A stretch of 64,000 bases of DNA from positions 18,683,210 to 18,747,209 of the forward strand of contig NC_059398.1 of the NCBI RefSeq assembly GCF_905220565.1, read 5' to 3'. The translations under genes were made by a program, and so were the position numbers. The notes beneath the pieces were generated by a model that was not told where the DNA came from, made no database searches, and worked only from the letters and a program-made list of their open reading frames with translations. The number at the start of each line of letters is the position of its first letter. Within the stretch, counting starts at the first letter, position 1. Below are positions 23,808-35,151 of the stretch, piece by piece. The stretch comes from Melitaea cinxia. Taxonomy: Eukaryota; Arthropoda; Insecta; Lepidoptera; Nymphalidae.

Positions 23808-24435
23808 ATAATTGTGTTTGCCCGCAAACGAAAAAAAAAACCGACTTCAATTACATCGACAAGTAATACAACGTAGATCGACGAAAAAATAGTCAAGCAA
23901 CTACGCGTTATCAAAGATTACTTAAAAAGTAGTTATCAGATCTCGATAAAATTTATATGTGACCACATGATAAGCATCAGCTTTCGATTAAATTAAAAAT
24001 TATCAAAATCGGTACAACGAGTAAAAAGTTATTACGGATTTTCGAGAGTTTCCCTCGATTTCTCTGGGATCCCATCATCAGATCCTGGTTTCCTTATCAC
24101 GATACCAAACTAGGGATATCCCCTTTCCAACAAAAAAAAGAATTATCAAAATCGGTACATCCAGTAGAAAGTTATGCGGTATAATACAACTTAGGTCGAC
24201 GAAAAAAGCGTCAAGTAAAAACGCATTATTAGATATAACTCGAAAAGTAGTTGTTAGATCTCAAATAAATTTAAATGGGACGAATTGGCACACACCACCT
24301 TTCGATTAAAACAAAACTTGTCGAAATCGGTCTACCCAGTCAAAAGTTCTGATGTAACATACAAAAAAAAAAAAAAAAAAAAAAAAAATACAGGCGAATT
24401 GAGAACCTCCTCCTTTTTTGGAAGTCGGTTAAAAA
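23808..24435 (-). repeat. Family E element, longest copy, with internal poly(A)
   Basis: Minus strand: AACCGACTTCCAAAAAAGGA at 24435 to GAAGTCGGTTTTTTTTTTCG near 23830. It contains a run of about 27 A (plus strand) at 24361-24388. Confidence 0.75.
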
Positions 24436-24439
24436 GAGT

Positions 24440-24655
24440 ATATAAGCGAGTGTGTGTCAAATACAATGTAGTTGTGTGTGTAATGTTATTTATTGATTTA
24501 ATGTTTTTTTTCATGCATAATTTAAAAAAATATTAGCATTCTGCACTCCTTGTCTATATAAACTATAAGTGTGCGAAATTTCATACTCCTCCGTCCGCGC
24601 GATTTTCGTAAAAAGGGATACAAAGTTTTTGCTTCACGTATTAATATATAAATTT
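24440..24655 (+). repeat. Family M repeat next to a family E element
   Basis: Starts just after the family E end and matches 708-925 over about 215 bp. Confidence 0.6.
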
Positions 24656-24934
24656 CATATTTGAGGATTTGTCTATTGATTGAGATAGTCATTTTTAACT
24701 GTTTTTGTCAACTGATTACCAGTTTGCTTTTCTGATTTTTGAGACATGTTAATTATTGTAATCGTTCCTATTAACAATAAATTAATTAGTTAATTTATTT
24801 AGAGTCTTTACAGTTATTTGATAGAGGTACAATCCTCTTATAAATTATCAACGTAACTTTAGTAGATTAGAGGAGAGACTCTTATGTATTATAAGTTTTA
24901 CGAGTCTCCACAAAGACACTAAGAACACATTTAT

Positions 24935-25150
24935 AAAAAAAACGAATGTGTTTTAGACCACACGACTGAACTTTTTTAGCAATAGGCCTACAAAATATGC
25001 CTGCACTAATTATACGAAACGTAACTATCTAGGAAAGAAAGAGAAAAAGAAAATGTGTGCCTCTCTCTCTCTTGCTCCGTTTGCCTCGGCCGATCACGTT
25101 TTTCGTAACGCTCTCGTCACGCATTCACCAAATTCAAAAACAAACGCTTA
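24935..25150 (-). repeat. Family L repeat
   Basis: Minus copy: AATGCGTGACGAGAGCGTTA and CAGTCGTGTGGTCTAAAACA, with a (GAGA)n stretch. Confidence 0.62.
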
Positions 25151-25650
25151 GTCAAAGTAAATATATGTAATAAGCGAGAATCGAACTCGCGACCTGCAAC
25201 CGGCTCCAATAACATACAACCTGTCATTAGTCGTCTCTTAGAGAATATATAATAATAATAATATATAATATATAATAGAGAATAAGCTAAACTCGCTTCA
25301 CCTCTCCTAGGCCCACTTACCAGTCTCTGATAGCCTATCGGTAACTTATATGGGAAATAAACTTTATCAGCGACCGCGGAACAAGTCGCACGAATGTAAA
25401 CATAACACTAGTATTTATATATTAAATGAAATTGATCGCCCGACTTACGTAACTTCAAGGAATGCGAGACCCAGAGTTGTGCGTGTTTCCACGAACTATG
25501 GAACAAGTTTTGAAGTATTTTACCCGCAATGAGCGTATTTGCTAACGACCTCCAATAGCTCGGTTTTGAATATTCGCAAACGATTTATTAAGATTTTTAC
25601 GAGGAATTTCATTTGCTTTTACCATATAAAAACTGATGTTTTTTAGTGTA
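25151..25650. other. Mostly unique DNA with a tRNA-like B-box fragment
   Basis: 25164-25205 reads, on the minus strand, GAGTTCGATTCTCGC, a B-box-like run probably from a decayed SINE head. A palindromic AT stretch (TATAATAATAATAATATA) follows at about 25248. Confidence 0.4.
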
Positions 25651-25654
25651 TGTA

Positions 25655-25900
25655 ACTAGGTCGGCAAACAAGCGTACGGCTCACCTGATGGTAAGCGATT
25701 AGTCTAGCTTAGCAGACTTAGACGTCTGCAACACCAGAAGCATCGCAAGCGCGTTGCTTACTTTACTCACCACAGGAACACAACACTGCTTGAAAGCAAT
25801 ATTAATTAGCTGTGATCTGTAAGGCCCAGGTACTTCCCCAGTCGGGCTGCTCCATATTTTGAGCAGGAAATTTCCTGATGTGCCCTACGTCTTTTCATTT
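25655..25900 (+). repeat. Family D repeat, nearly full length
   Basis: AACTAGGTCGGCAAACAAGC to GAAATTTCCTGATGTGCCCT, with the conserved centre. Confidence 0.68.
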
Positions 25901-26424
25901 TTGCTGCAAAAGCATATTCTTGCTGTGCCTCTCGCGTTGCATTAGCGATCGCGGATTTGATCGATATTCATGGCAAGTTTCGTATGTGATGTTTGGTACA
26001 AGGGTGTTTATGCTTAGGTACATATGGTAACGTGTTTTTCCTACTGGGCGTAAAATGCTTATTTGTACAGTCAAATTTAGAAATAATGTATATTCATTTT
26101 TCTTATGTTATGTTATTTTACAACGGCCATCGCACTTGCTACATAAAAAATGTTGAAACAAATCCTTTGATACGGGCATCAGTTTAAAAAAATAAATACA
26201 AGTAACGGAAATATTTAGTTATCATAAAATTGAAATAGGTTTATGGGTTACACAAATAAACGGTTACAACCGCTTCCTTTGCAGCCATTCTTAAACGCCA
26301 TAGGTATTATCGTGATACAATATTCCACAATACGCCAGCTGGTGTTACAAACATCGCCCAAATAAGCCTCGCTAAAGATACATCAGTTATGTGAATGATT
26401 GACCAGTTTTTAAGTTTTGCACTG

Positions 26425-26728
26425 TCCAGTCTGTAACATCCCACTGCTGGGCATAGGCTTCTTTTTTCCATGTAGGAGAAGGATTGGAGATTGATTCACC
26501 ATGCTGCTGCACTGCGGGTTCGTGGATATAGGTATTCCCTACTATGAGTAACGATCGCTATCAAGTATTTATGATAACTCCGAGGCGTGCTGGGGCACAC
26601 AGGAATAGACATCAAAACTGGAAATAAATATTCGTATAAATAATAATCGTAATCCATCCTGAGTGAGAAAGAACCCGTAAACCGTCGGTGTTTAGGCGCT
26701 TTCACCCGCCACTACACCAGAGCGGTTA
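26425..26728 (-). mobile_element. SINE family C copy
   Basis: The body and tail (GCCTATGCCCAGCAGTGGGA on minus) are well preserved. The 5' head is degenerate but still shows a tRNA-like run near 26690-26728. Confidence 0.7.
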
Positions 26729-28183
26729 AAAAAATGAAAGTTTTTTCATTATACATACATATATATTTATATAGATATATACAGGCGAATTTCATGTTGT
26801 CTGTGTGTTTGTAACTGTAAAATACAAACAATATTAATAAATTATAACGAAATTTTATACCAGGAGCGCAGAAAGGGAAAAGAAGTGACAATAATGCAGA
26901 CACAATAACGCGTAAGGACTAGGTAATGTAATGAGGACACTTTTTATCCGTGAGCGACTAATTAAAGGCCCTTATCATCATCTGAATATAAAACAGTGAA
27001 AAATGGAATACGCTTAACTTTGGGCAGATTCGACCTCGGCCTTCACGATACGCTGCCTGCATTTAACTCAAACCTATAACCATTCAATTTTAGCCCTTAA
27101 AATGTGGCGATAAAGTTGGTTTTGGGTTACTTTTGAGGAGTTAATGTGGTATGCCGAAATGTCTTATTTCATGAATAGCAATCGAGGTGCAGGATTATGG
27201 TGGAATGAACAGCGCGGCCGTCGGTGCACGATAGTGACGGCGTTTTTATCGATTTTGTCGAAATACACCGCCATCAAGTTCACATGAACACACGCAAGTT
27301 ATTTTCAATCTTATTATCAATTATGATCTTGCGATCATGATTTAAGATTACGAAATACTTATTCAACATAGAATTACTTTTTAACTGCAATAAGCTTGGT
27401 AATAAGACTTCTTTTGTATGATTTCCTTATTTTTTATGAATATTAAAAAGTAACCTAGTACCTTCCTTCCTTGATTAGAGATTCCTTCCTAGTCCTTGAT
27501 ATATATCACTTGATAGCTTCAATAAAAACTAAAACCTTGAAATCGATTTCAAAGAAAAATAAATGAAATATATTGCAATCATTGGACAGTGGTAAACCAG
27601 ATACCTGTTCAGTTATCTTGTATTGGGTGTCTAACGGTCAATTTTTTATCATAATAAAACTAAAAATTGAAATTCAATTTTAAAGTTTGTTAATAATAAT
27701 ATTCATTACTAATGTAATAAAACTTTCAACAAGTCATTGTATGTCGAAGAACATAATCTCTTAGATAATGGACTTTCTACTAGCCCAAAGGCATTATTTG
27801 AGACAGCTTTCTAAGATATTGCTTCTTACAATAAATATACTACACACTACAGCCGTGGTTATCCGCTGGCCAGTAATTGGCAAACAGTTCTGAGGCAGTT
27901 ATATAGCCCATAAAACTTATTTATTTGCCAAAATAAATCGTAAAATGGTGTCCCTAATTTGACTTATCATTCGTAATTAAAAATGTGATTTAAGGATAAT
28001 CAAGATATATTAATATAGATGCTATAATTATAATAAAATACAAACTGATAATTATTCCCACAGGGATATCCAGAGAGAGGAAACCCTGTATCGACCCTGT
28101 GACGGGTCTTATCCCTATTGGAACAAAATCGTATAATCACAATCTACTATGTTACTCTGTTATGTTAATGATGTAATGACCAA
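26729..28183. other. Unique AT-rich DNA, no gene seen
   Basis: Only a short GC-rich patch at 27200-27250 (AGCGCGGCCGTCGGTGCACG) stands out. Confidence 0.45.
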
Positions 28184-28456
28184 TCTATACTAATATTATA
28201 AAGCTAAAGAGTTTGTTTGTTTGAACGCGCTAATCTCAGGTGTTAGATAGCCCATTTATTGAGGAAGGCTATAGGCTATATATCATTTCGCTGAGACCAT
28301 TAGGAGCGGAACAACAATGAAGAATGTTTCAAAATCGGGGATTTTAAGCTTGCGCTGCGTGCGCTGGTAAACTGTTAAACTTTCGCAAAAATCATATAAG
28401 ACAGAATTGTTCCCCTTTAAAAGTTACACGCGGACGAAGTTCCGCGCAGAAGCTAG
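28184..28456 (+). mobile_element. Non-autonomous Helitron, 273 bp, textbook ends
   Basis: It starts A|TCTATACTAATATTAT and ends CTAG|T. A perfect 6-bp stem CGCGGA/TCCGCG (28429-28446, loop CGAAGT) ends 6 bases before the CTAG. Target A|T, 5'-TC, 3' hairpin and CTRR are all the Helitron hallmarks. No protein is encoded, so it would depend on a RepHel protein supplied elsewhere. Confidence 0.88.
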
Positions 28457-28677
28457 TCAAACCTATATATGATCTGTATTTCTACAGATTTGTAATGCAG
28501 GTGAAATAAACAAGCACCTGTAGTACAACATCCACATGCCCTGCCCTGATGCAACTAATGCTGGGTAAATAGCAATAATCGTTTTTAAGCTTTTGCGCTA
28601 TTACATTTATTTTATAATTACATTATTAAAATATATCATTAAATCTATATTAATATGATAATACCATATACCATATA

Positions 28678-28904
28678 GCTGACCGGTGGCGGGATAACCA
28701 TCCAACTGCTGGCTTTGAAATACACAGGCCGAAGACGGGCAGCAGCGTCTTCGGTGCGACCAAGCCAGCCCTGCGTTCACCAACCCGCCTGCCCAGCGTG
28801 GTGACTATGGGCAAAACACATGAGTTCACGTTGTTTTTTGGCGTGAACTTGTGGAGGCCTATGTCCAGCAGTGGACTGTATAGGCAGTAATGATGAATGA
28901 TGAA
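28678..28904 (+). mobile_element. Family B retroposon, 5'-truncated
   Basis: It begins inside the body at GCTGACCGGTGGCGGGATAA and runs to the tail with GATGAATGATGAAT, so about 110 bp are missing at the 5' end. Confidence 0.75.
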
Positions 28905-29496
28905 TACCATATAACAAGTTAGGACAAATTCAAACCTTTGCACTAAATTCCTCTCAGATTACGACATTTTGTTCTACAGCCTTTTATCTAAGCTAATCTA
29001 AAGTTAATTGCTCCACAGAGAATTCGATTGTTCGAATAGAGAGCGGAATATCGCTGATACAATCATTGAACATTATTTAGAAATCCAATAATTTAAAACT
29101 GTCGATGCGGGACGATTATTCGATCAATCTTGGAAACGTGAAAGAACTCGAACGCTCGCGTTAATGGTTTTATTTTTATTAATTTTATAATTGACTTTTT
29201 GTTTAATCCATTTTGGATTTTAAAATTGATAATAAACTTCACCTCGACTCAATAATCAATTAATAAATGAAACAAAACTGGGTCGTGTGTCAATCTTACT
29301 AATAAACTGTGAAAGTGCCAATTTCAATTAGTATTAATTAATGTATTCGAAAGTAGTTTCTGTACACTTAATTAAAATAAGCATAAAGTAGCCCTGTAAC
29401 GACTACTACCGAGTTAGTGTCCTAAGAATTATAACTTAATGAAAGTTTCACAAATTTGGTATCCCGTACTCCTTTTATTACTTTCAATTCGCATGT
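28905..29496. other. Unique AT-rich DNA, no gene seen
   Basis: No repeat or coding signal was recognised. Confidence 0.45.
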
Positions 29497-29780
29497 AACC
29501 TGTAACATCCCACTGCTGGGCATAGGCCTCTTTCTCAATGTAAAAGAAGAATAGGAGCTTAATCCACCACGCTGCTCCACTGCGGGTTGATGGATATGTT
29601 CCCTGCTATGACTAACGATTGCTATCAGGTATTTATGATAACAACCGGGACCGACGACTTAAGAGATCACAAGGACAGACATCCAAACCGAAAAGAAATA
29701 TTTGTAGCAATGCAAATATCCATCCCGAGCGGGAATCGATCCCGAAAACCATCGGTGTTTTAGGCGACTACTACTATAGT
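29497..29780 (-). mobile_element. SINE family C copy with a second tRNA-head type
   Basis: The minus-strand head contains TTTTCGGGATCGATTCCCGC (B-box region), then the shared body (TTTCGGTTTGGATGTC) and the tail GCCTATGCCCAGCAGTGGGA. The head differs from that at 5155-5232. Confidence 0.72.
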
Positions 29781-32700
29781 AATTCTGGATATGAAAAGAA
29801 CCTCTAGGATAATAAATATCGATGATTGTTGTCATACTCAATTAATCAGAATAATTAAAATGTAGCCACATTACAATATATGTATTATATTTTTTTGAAA
29901 ACGAAATTGTCAAGTTTCGGACATTTATGCATGGAATACAAAGACGAGTAGTTACCATGAGATAAGGGTTCTGCCCAAACAGACGCACGTCAGTCAAGTC
30001 ATTGCTCCCCGTCTGATCTGTCAACTGTACGTCAGATCAGACTGAACCCCTCTGTGATCACATGCGTATCACTCGTAATTATTCTTGATTACAAATTGTA
30101 CATTTTTCGTTCCTTGACTTTATGAAGGTATCATTTTCATGTTGAAGAGTGCACGTGACTCCGTGTCAACGACCTTAAATACGTCTAAATCTCTACATAA
30201 AAATCAAATTAATGTGTCCGTTTGTAATGTGAAAATGCCATATTAAGGTGATACGTAATATTTATACTTTACTAATGAATGTCAAGATTACAATTTCGAT
30301 CCCGGGAATCTGTATGTAGAATACGTCTATCCGGGACCTTAGAAATAATTCCAATAAAAAAAATACTGAATAAGAAAATGAACCAACAAAAACAAGATAG
30401 AGAAGCCGGTGTCTTGTCACGTGACTCGTTAGATTACTTCATAGATCCTTTTCTATCATACTAGCACGATGGTAATGGTGATGTATTAATGTAGTTGCCA
30501 TAGCCTTTGGACGTCTGCAACACCAAGACCATCACAAGCGCGTTGCTGACTCTACCCTCGCTTGATACTGGAACACCTAGACCAAAATTATCAGGGCTAT
30601 TTTATTGCCTATAAAAACGTCATCTGTCGTTTGACAATATTTTAAAAATCCAAATAGTGTTATTAAAAAAAAAAACTTTTTTCTTAAATGTATTAAATCC
30701 AAAACTACTACAAGCGACGTTACGTGTAAAACTAGTTATAGTTGAATTGATATTCAGTTTAAATTTGAAACTTGTAATCAACTAATTAAGCATCGAATTT
30801 ATAATCAGATGTATAAAACTACATTTGTAATTTAAATATATTGTAATTGACTTAAAAATTTGAATAGAAATAGAGTGATGAGTGAGTTCTCTGAGAAGAT
30901 AAAATAAGTCAATAATAGAAAATCAAGTCTTTGTCGCGTATATTTTTATTGTAATGTTTATTGCGAGTATTGTGTAGGCTTAAAAAATCCGTTACCATAA
31001 GTTAAATTTAAGCATGTCAAGATCAAAAAGAGATAAGTCTAGTTCTAAGTCTTAGATCATCGCCAGCCGCATCTCTATGGACGCTGTATGGCTATAGATA
31101 TCCATGTGTCCATTCCACCTGACTTTCTTCCGATATTTTCGGTCCCGTGCCGCTAGAACTGACACGCAGTAAAGGGAGTGCGCGCTTCCCGGCGTGGATG
31201 ACCACATCGGCATCTTGGTACCCTTACTACGTTCTGTTCTTCTAACTAGATGCCCCTCCAATTATTACATCAGGTGTGTGACGCGTTGGCCTAGACTAAA
31301 AATATAAAGATTTTTCTTGTAATCAGTCAATTAAAAATACTTAAGCTATGTCATTCTTCAATCAATACAATGCTACAATTGTCACTAGCAAAGTATTAAC
31401 AAAATCGTTATTGAATCGTTGTTGACTTACAGTACTTAGGGGAACGGAAGCAATGAAAATTAGTGCAGAATGTGGAGAAGATTTAATAGTGCATATTCTC
31501 ATACAATTATATCAAAAAATTCTTTTTTTAAATTAATTTGTTTGATATGTTATGTTTTAATCTATGAAAATTGAATTTTATTTATTTATGGATTTGGTTT
31601 TGATTAATTTAATGTTTTAATTCACGACAACTCGACTCGGTCTTACTTGATTCAGTTTCACTTACAGTTTAATATCTCTTGATTTGATGATTTCACTGAT
31701 TAATTCAAATCTATTATGTGGGTATCTTGTCTGAGCTTAGTGTAATTTGAGTTCATTTTATGAATTAAGTTCCACTGATGAATGTTACAATATAATATGT
31801 TACTGTTTGGCACTACAAAATTTAAAGAAAAGAAAAAATTTCATCTTGAAATTTCATGCCTTATTTCTGAATTGTTTGATCGAGTTCACTACGATTTACT
31901 ACGAAAAAGTTTAAAAAGGTAACAAAAATCTTGATTTCCTGTTTTCATATATTGAGGTTATTATAGTTCATTACATAACAAAGCCAAGTTCAATAAATAT
32001 TACATGGCCAATTTAATCTTAATTGTGTACAATTGGCGGCCTTATTCGTTTAATGTGGAACTATCCTAGGCATCCGAGTTGCCAGGATATTATGATATGT
32101 GAAATTAGGTGTTATTGCACCAGTCAGACGATTACGCGATGATATATTTAATGAAACTATTATTTAAATTATCACAGTATAAACGTTACAAACAAAACTA
32201 TAATAATAAGCGCAAGAAGTATAAATATTGTACATAATAATTCTATGAAATTTAAATATTGTTCTAGAATCTTTAAAAAAACAACGCAATAAAATATTAA
32301 TTTCACCGTTTGAAAGTAAGAAATTAGAATCTTAAATACATTTTAAAAGAAAAAAGTAAAAAAAAAATACTAAGAACCGTAAAAACAGAATTAAATACTA
32401 ATTTAATTTTACATAAATTAAAATAATACAAACGGATGTATAATTAAAGTTTTTCATATAATTAATTTCACGATAAAACGAGGTATCAAACGCGGCGCCT
32501 CAGTCCCCGCGGGTCACGGTGACCTGCAATTGAGACAAACATCCAACTCGCCAGATTCCTACCTAATGATGAGTGTCGCGGAATCTGAAAGTGTCTCAGT
32601 ATCAACGTGTTGACCAGACAAATTAGATGAAATTCTGAATATGCTACAATTTTAGAACGTTACATAAAAATTCACAGTTATGAGTGAAATAAACATTATG

Positions 32701-32868
32701 GCATAAAATATTCGTCTTAAATTCTCTCATTATGTCATTTTACACGTCGCTATTTCCGCAAACACTTCTGTTGAAAGTAATAAAAAAATATTTTTATTAT
32801 GAAAACACTTTGAAATTAATAAAAGTGTATTTTCTTATCGTTTCGCTATATTTATTATTAACCGACTT
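29781..32868. other. Long AT-rich stretch, no gene seen
   Basis: Contents: a small family D piece at 30495; a GC-richer stretch at 31050-31265 without stops on minus for 69 codons but of unknown nature, possibly an old LINE piece; and a GC-rich patch at 32490-32600 that includes the palindrome GGTCACGGTGACC (32512-32524). Confidence 0.45.
30495..30580 (+). repeat. Family D repeat fragment
   Basis: GGACGTCTGCAACACCAAGA and CACAAGCGCGTTGCTGAC. Confidence 0.55.
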
Positions 32869-33150
32869 CAAAAGAAGGAGACACTCTCAATTCGACTGCA
32901 ATATTTTATTAAATTATTTATGTTACCTTAGAACTTTTGACTGGGTGGACCGATTTCAATATTTTTTAATCGAAAGGAGGTGCTTGTAATGTGGTCCCAT
33001 TTACATTTGATCGAGATATGTTAAGGACTTTTTGAGTAATCTTTGATAGCGCGTATTTACTTGACTATTTTTTCCTACCTACGTTGTTTTACTTGTCCAT
33101 GTAATTAAAGTAGTTTTTTTTTTTTTCGTTTACGACAAAACACAATTATT
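32869..33150 (+). repeat. Family E element, internally deleted
   Basis: AACCGACTTCAAAAGAAGGA at the left. The right end is TGTAATTAAAGTAGTTTTTT and CAAAACACAATTATTA. Length is about 280 bp. Confidence 0.7.
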
Positions 33151-34545
33151 ACTAAATAATAAGGTTAAATATTTTTATATATTAATTTATTCGCTTTACG
33201 TATTATTCTAAATTTAAATAAAAAATAATTTTATTCAAAACGGCTTCGAAAGCACGTTCGAATCGTCATATTCCAAATTCAAACTTTAATTATTGTTAAA
33301 AGTGAAGTTACCACCGATTGGAACGTAGAATTTGCAGAGAAGCATCGGAAAAAAACTCCGCAGTTAATATTAAAAAAAAACAATTTAATTGCAAAATTGG
33401 TAATAACTTGCATCCATAAGACTTTACTTATTAATTATTATTATCAAATGAAGGTGATAAACGTATAATAACATTTAATAATTTAACTCATTAACCGTCC
33501 TGCGCGCCGCGTGATGACACTGCGCTCATTCATACAATTATGTCAAGTGATAAGAGCGAGTAATTAAAAAACAAGTCACACTCGAAGAAAACAAACAACG
33601 TTATGCAATTGTTATTAAGTGATATACATATTTGTGTCACTGTAATTTTTTTTTTCTTATCATTTATTACCTTTTTTGGTACAAATAATACTTATACCAT
33701 GTGATGCAGCGTGCTTTGGAGGTTTAAGTATACGATATGTTAGTGATTACTTATCGCGTAAAAAAAATATGAACGGAAAGAGGTTAGAGGCAGGCTAGTT
33801 TTTAATAAATTGTTAATGTCCTAGACAATCAAAACAAAAAAAAGTTAAAATATTACCTAAACAATCAGAAAATTTCGCCAACGACCATAGAACAGAGAAA
33901 ACACAAAGGATATTGATTAATGCGTTCGAGATTACAATCTCAATAGAATTTAAAAACCATGGAAATAGTAAATAGCCATGTAGTCGTATAGTTCTGACGT
34001 GACAGGTGTGTGACTTTGGTAAGAATGTCAAGGAACCCGTATTACGTTCCCGGCGTATATTTAGAGCCAGTATCAAGGTTTGTTCACGTTCCGTCCTTAA
34101 ATAGTATGCCGGTGTTAATAACAACATTGTATGTTTTACAATACATTTTATTGGAAAGCTGGGATCAAGTTTAGTGTTTGTACAAGTAAAGTATATTATG
34201 ACGGAAGTAAATATTGAACCAATAAGTCAAATATCGTGTTTCAAGTCTGAAGAAATTATTAGATTTAGTGTTTACATTATAAATAACTTGTATGTGCGAA
34301 TGTATTACGAAACCACAACTTAACGTCTGAATATTACTCGTAATAATTTTGTGTAGTTTTCAATTTATGTGGAATAAATCTTAAGGCTTACTGAGATTCG
34401 GGCGATGACATATTGATTAGTAATAGTTATGTATTTAGTTCTTTATTTTGTATGTATTTTTTTATTTAAATCCTATATGTTCAAAATCTTTTGATGCAGA
34501 TGACTCAATTGTCTAAAGCGCATGCTGTAACTACCTTTAAGAGGA
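33151..34545. other. AT-rich DNA, no gene seen
   Basis: 33240-33380 weakly resembles family T read backwards. The rest is unique. Confidence 0.4.
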
Positions 34546-34567
34546 ATTTTTTTTTTTTTTTTTTATG

Positions 34568-34690
34568 TCACTAGGTCGGCAAACAAGCGTACGGCTCACC
34601 TGATGGTAAGCGATTACCGTAGCTTATAGACGCCTGCAACACCAGAAGCATCGCAAGCGCGTTACCGACCCAATCCCCAATCCCCCCAGG
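34568..34690 (+). repeat. Family D repeat, 5' half
   Basis: CACTAGGTCGGCAAACAAGC to CCCAATCCCCCCAGG, then it stops. A 19-T run precedes it. Confidence 0.68.
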
Positions 34691-35134
34691 ATTATATGTA
34701 TATATTTAATACCTTAGCATATAACTAATTGTAATCTTTTTAAACATGTAATTCTGTTGGTGGCTCATATTAAATAAATAAATAAATAGACTCACTGTCT
34801 GGTGAAAGCTTTTAGCAGTTTTAGCATTTTGCTCATAAATGCATTCACCTAAGTTAATTATTTGCAAATTCTTAAACATTACTATAATATACATTACATT
34901 ATAAAATAAAAGTGAGCTTAATGAGCTGAAGTGAGCTTGCTATTTTTATTTATTTTATTTCATTTCAATCAGTCGATATTAACAACAGTTGTACTCACTG
35001 CATCTTGATTTAATTGCAAGTTTACTACAAAACGTTAAAACTCTATTACCGTACACAATAATAGTTAATCGTTCATGCAATCTTTGCATATCCGATCTGA
35101 CCATTCTTCTCTACGGTGTCGTAATATTAACAGA
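34691..35134. other. AT-rich DNA upstream of Dong
   Basis: No feature seen except a short (AAAT)n run at 34774-34790. Confidence 0.45.
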
Positions 35135-35151
35135 TAATAATAATAATAATA
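35135..35151 (+). repeat. (TAA)n block at the 5' junction of Dong
   Basis: About six TAA units lie immediately upstream of the Dong 5' end. They match in phase and motif the TAA block at 38988-39006 on the other side, so the two together look like one microsatellite split by the insertion. Confidence 0.85.

Noticed and set aside
31052..31261. 69-codon minus frame in a GC-richer stretch
   Set aside because: No recognisable domain or repeat partner in the window. Left as unassigned rather than called a gene.
33813..34127. 104-codon minus frame
   Set aside because: Composition is like the surroundings, with no domain and no splice context. Chance is likely.
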